From Prevotella sp. CAG:1058 (GTDB taxonomy: Bacteria > Bacteroidota > Bacteroidia > Bacteroidales > Bacteroidaceae): 8,295 nucleotides of DNA. The notes beneath the pieces were generated by a model, which made no database searches, was not told the origin of the DNA, and saw only the letters and a program-made list of their open reading frames with translations. The stretch covers positions 36,078 through 44,372 of the forward strand of contig HF986728.1 in NCBI GenBank assembly GCA_000433175.1, in the 5' to 3' direction. Numbering within the stretch: position 1 is the first letter of the stretch; the number at the start of each line of letters is the position of its first letter. The position numbers were made by a program, and so were the translations under genes. This document shows positions 6,304 through 8,295 of the stretch, piece after piece.

Positions 6304-7008
6304 TCATCTCCTTGCCAGCACCTCCTTGCGCTCGCTTTCGGGATACTTCTCTATGGCATACCGCAGCATGGTGCGCGGCATCTCGCGCCAATGGTCGTCA
6401 ACAAACCGCCTCAGACGGGCGAAGTCGCGCTTGCCTGCCTCGCGCAACATCCAGCCTACGGCCTTGTGCATCAGTTCGTGGCCGTGGCCTATAAGCTGCA
6501 AGGCCAACGCGAAGGTGTCGTCGAGCTGGTTGTCCTTTATTAAGGCGTAAGTAGACACCATGGCTATGCGGTTGTCCCAGAGCAGGCTGCTGGCGGCAAG
6601 CCGGTAGAGTATGTCGCGCGGCTTGTCCTTAAGGTATCCGCCCACTATCTGCGGCGCGGAGAGGTCTACAAGGTCCCAGTTGTTGATGCGCCGCGTGTTG
6701 GCAAGATAAGTCTCGAATATCATGCGTGCGTCGTCGCCGCGCGCCTTCTTCATCTGCTCCACCATTATAAGCAGGCCGCAGAGGCGCGCCTCGTGCCACT
6801 CCGACTGCAACAGGTCGACGGCCGTGGCGAGCGGCGCGTCCTTATACCGCCTGGCAACGCCCCTCGTAAGCGGCACCGTTATGCCCATGAACCTGTCGCC
6901 CTCGCCGTACTGTCCCTTGCCTGTCTTGAAAAACGCGCCCAACACCCGGCGCTTCTCGTCAGTGCCGAGAGCCTCGAGCTCTGCCATTATACTGTCGTAA
7001 ACGTTCAT
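6304..7008 (-). CDS. AlkD-like DNA alkylation repair protein (DNA glycosylase)
   Basis: A 234-residue, all-helical HEAT-like repeat protein of the DNA_alkylation family (COG4912). AlkD glycosylases excise N3- and N7-alkylated purines without flipping the base. The family core is visible: GITVPLTRGVARRY (42-54), NNWDLVDLSAP (109-119), LLWDNRIAMVSTY (142-154) and HKAVGWMLREAGKRD (181-195). Trp111 and Asp115 have the W-x3-D spacing of the catalytic Trp109/Asp113 of Bacillus cereus AlkD, and Arg147 is a candidate for the DNA-contacting Arg148. The length is normal for the family, so it looks complete and functional. It acts in the cytoplasm as a single-gene unit, divergent from the HAD hydrolase gene, with its own promoter at 7041-7072. 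The ATG at 7008 has no strong SD. Exact substrate range is inferred from the family only. Confidence 0.9.
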   Translation of the reverse strand: MNVYDSIMAELEALGTDEKRRVLGAFFKTGKGQYGEGDRFMGITVPLTRGVARRYKDAPLATAVDLLQSEWHEARLCGLLIMVEQMKKARGDDARMIFETYLANTRRINNWDLVDLSAPQIVGGYLKDKPRDILYRLAASSLLWDNRIAMVSTYALIKDNQLDDTFALALQLIGHGHELMHKAVGWMLREAGKRDFARLRRFVDDHWREMPRTMLRYAIEKYPESERKEVLARR

Positions 7009-7040
7009 CTTGCGTTAAGTCAATAAATTATCCGATTGTG

Positions 7041-7072
7041 CAAAAGTAATGAAAGGCTGGCGCAAAAACAAA
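7041..7072 (-). promoter_or_regulatory. Promoter of the AlkD-like gene
   Basis: On the minus strand, TACTTTTG (7048-7041) fits the -7 consensus TAnnTTTG and TTTG (7072-7069) fits the -33 box, separated by 20 bases. This is a full match to the Bacteroidetes primary promoter. The predicted start near 7035 leaves a leader of roughly 25 nt before the ATG at 7008. Confidence 0.75.
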
Positions 7073-7082
7073 ATAAAAAGCG

Positions 7083-7090
7083 TAATTTTG
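7083..7090 (+). promoter_or_regulatory. Candidate -7 box for the HAD hydrolase gene
   Basis: TAATTTTG matches TAnnTTTG on the plus strand. No good TTTG lies 19-21 bases upstream (CTGG at 7057-7060 is the nearest), so the match is partial. If used, it gives a leader of about 150 nt, and its upstream half overlaps the divergent AlkD promoter. Confidence 0.35.
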
Positions 7091-7146
7091 CATGGCGGAC
7101 ATGGCGGATAAACATGACACGGAAGTGCAAGCGGCACCTTGGACGG

Positions 7147-7180
7147 AGCCTGGCAGGACACCGCCAACCGGCGGCAGGCT
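7147..7180 (+). promoter_or_regulatory. Stem-loop in the leader of the HAD hydrolase gene
   Basis: The outer arms AGCCTG (7147-7152) and CAGGCT (7175-7180) pair perfectly. Inside, CCGCC (7161-7165) pairs with GGCGG (7170-7174) around an AACC loop. The two stems stack directly on the 3' side and are split by an 8-nt bulge on the 5' side. No riboswitch class that I know matches it. It may be a structured leader or only local GC-rich pairing. Confidence 0.45.
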
Positions 7181-7246
7181 AACAGTACGCATTCCGCAGC
7201 CAGACATCACATAACGACTTAACCCCCATAACGAAAGCAGGTAAAG

Positions 7247-8029
7247 ATGATAAAAGCATTGTTTTTCGACGTTGACGGAACTCTCGTCAGCTTCAAGACA
7301 CACCAGATACCGCAGCCGACAATAGACGCCCTGACCGAGGCTAAGCGCCGCGGCACAGGCATATACATATCGACGGGCAGGCCGATGCGGCTTATAAACA
7401 ACCTCGACAGCATCAGCCACCTCATCGACGGATACATCTCGGCCACCGGGGCGTACTGCACCATCGGCGGCGACGTGATAAGATGCATCACAATACCCGA
7501 CGACGAGGCGCGCGCCTTCGTCAAGATGTCCGACGAAATGAACTTTGCAACGCTCGTCGTGGGCGTAACCGACCTTACGGTCATCAACCCCAACGACGAC
7601 GTGGACCGCCTTTACCGCAAGATGCTCAACGTAAGCTACCTTGGCGAAGGCAACAGCGTGGAGGACATTCTGAAGCAGGGCATAATACAGTTTACGCCGA
7701 TAATAGACACGGAGGCCGAGCGTATCATAATGCCGCGGATGAAGCACTGCGTGTCGGCGCGCTGGTATCCCGACTTCGCCGACATAACGGTACGCGGCGC
7801 CGATAAGGGTTCTGCGCTGCAAGCCATGGCGGCACACCTTGGCATAAGCATGGCCGAGACAATTGCCTTCGGCGACGGCGGCAACGACAAGAGCATAATA
7901 AAGGCTGCCGGAACAGGCGTGGCAATGGGCAACGCCAACGACGACGTGAAGGCCGTGGCCGACTATGTGACGGCCGACGTCGACGACGACGGCATAGCCA
8001 AGGCACTAAGACACTTCGGAATAATATAG
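7247..8029 (+). CDS. Cof-type HAD-IIB hydrolase, probable sugar-phosphate phosphatase
   Basis: 260 residues with all four HAD motifs: DVDGT (8-12; Asp8 nucleophile, Asp10 acid/base), ISTGRP (41-46), the motif III Lys187 in DKGSAL, and FGDGGND (208-214; Mg-binding Asp210 and Asp214). The region between about 80 and 185 is the C2-type cap of the HAD-IIB/Cof group. From memory it resembles Bacteroides thetaiotaomicron BT4131, a hexose-phosphate phosphatase of nearly the same length, across its whole length (ALFFDxDGTLVSF, INNL, RWYP-FAD, KA-RHFGII). Where that protein has NGAY, this one reads TGAY (67-70). It is a cytoplasmic enzyme that dephosphorylates sugar phosphates; the natural substrate is not predictable. 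The ATG at 7247 is the first in frame after a stop at 7229, with a weak GCAGG upstream. The gene stands alone, ending before a strong terminator. Confidence 0.92.
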   Translation: MIKALFFDVDGTLVSFKTHQIPQPTIDALTEAKRRGTGIYISTGRPMRLINNLDSISHLIDGYISATGAYCTIGGDVIRCITIPDDEARAFVKMSDEMNFATLVVGVTDLTVINPNDDVDRLYRKMLNVSYLGEGNSVEDILKQGIIQFTPIIDTEAERIIMPRMKHCVSARWYPDFADITVRGADKGSALQAMAAHLGISMAETIAFGDGGNDKSIIKAAGTGVAMGNANDDVKAVADYVTADVDDDGIAKALRHFGII

Positions 8030-8052
8030 GAACAGGAATAGGAATAATACAA

Positions 8053-8122
8053 AAGTCCGGCGTAAATGATGGAAACGCAGCCATTAGGCTACCGTCATCA
8101 TTTACGCCGGACTTGTCTTTTT
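8053..8122. terminator. Strong, probably bidirectional intrinsic terminator between the HAD gene and rseP
   Basis: Arms 8053-8071 and 8096-8114 are a perfect 19-bp inverted repeat. The 24-nt loop contains a second small hairpin, AGCC-ATTA-GGCT (8079-8090). On the plus strand it is followed by GTCTTTTT (8115-8122), and on the minus strand by a shorter T-run (8054-8051). It lies 23 bp after the HAD stop and 30 bp beyond the end of the convergent rseP gene, so it can serve both. Confidence 0.9.
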
Positions 8123-8144
8123 AACATGTCTGAAAGTCAGACGG

Positions 8145-8295
8145 CTACATGTAGCCGAGCCATCTGAGTATGTCGTTCATGTTGGCAACGACCATGAGCA
8201 GTATCAGGATGCCGAAGCCTACGTACTCGGCTCGGATGAGGAAGTTCTCGCTCGGCTTGCGGCGGGTTATCATCTCGTAAAGCAGGAAGAGCACG
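8145..8295 (-). CDS. rseP: RseP, site-2 (RIP) metalloprotease, C-terminal end (partial)
   Basis: A minus-strand frame enters from the right edge and ends at a TAG (8147-8145), giving 49 C-terminal residues. YEMITRRKPSENF resembles the conserved segment before the last membrane helix of Bacteroidetes RseP proteins, and EYVGFGILILLMVVANMNDI is a hydrophobic helix followed by the typical (A/Y)N-x-ND end. RseP is an inner-membrane zinc protease that cuts anti-sigma factors and remnant signal peptides within the membrane. The HExxH and PDZ parts lie outside the window. Identification rests on the C-terminus only, recalled from family sequences. A 14-bp palindrome overlaps the stop codon. Confidence 0.75.
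   Translation of the reverse strand, partial: VLFLLYEMITRRKPSENFLIRAEYVGFGILILLMVVANMNDILRWLGYM

Noticed and set aside
7028..7837. 269-codon minus-strand open frame antisense to the HAD gene
   Set aside because: It overlaps a HAD hydrolase with all four motifs intact, and its translation shows no recognisable domain.

Overview
The window looks like a chromosomal segment of a member of the Bacteroidales, most likely Prevotellaceae. The evidence is a set of Mfa-like fimbrillin lipoproteins, BspA-type leucine-rich repeats, a BACON domain, a RseP C-terminus of Bacteroidetes type, promoters matching TTTG-N19-21-TAnnTTTG, and mostly SD-poor, AT-rich start regions. The genus is inferred, not proven.

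Left half (1-5557), minus strand: an apparent surface-lipoprotein operon read right to left from a good promoter at 5526-5557. Gene A (4565-5485) is a fimbrillin-like lipoprotein. Gene B (1032-4544), 20 bp downstream, is an 1170-residue lipoprotein fusing a fimbrillin-like domain, an LRR cap, about 12 BspA-type LRRs, a BACON domain and an M64-type (IgA-peptidase-like) metallopeptidase. Gene C (61-951), 80 bp further on, is another fimbrillin-like lipoprotein and is preceded by a 42-bp near-palindrome. The first codons of a fourth gene with a signal-peptide-like start run off the window at 37-1. All three complete proteins share one fimbrillin core and have lipoboxes, so the operon probably builds an outer-membrane or extracellular fibre-like structure carrying a protease. 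The LRR part of gene B is much more AT-rich than the rest of that gene.

Middle (5558-6303): about 750 bp without a convincing gene. It holds a degenerate 22-bp-periodic array of A-tract units with embedded perfect palindromes (5971-6137) and several hairpins. The overlapping minus-strand reading frames there look spurious.

Right half (6304-8295): an AlkD-like DNA alkylation repair protein (minus strand) diverges from a Cof-type HAD-IIB sugar-phosphatase-like gene (plus strand). A strong AlkD-side promoter and a weaker HAD-side candidate lie in the region between them, and the HAD gene has a leader of about 150 nt with a stem-loop. A 19-bp-stem terminator with a nested hairpin separates the HAD gene from the convergent 3' end of rseP (site-2 protease), which runs off the right edge. 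These genes are ordinary housekeeping functions and are probably unrelated to the left-half operon.

The most notable items are the fimbrillin-LRR-BACON-M64 fusion with an HExxxH-spaced catalytic motif, the compositional mosaic inside it, the 22-bp periodic array and the 42-bp palindrome.
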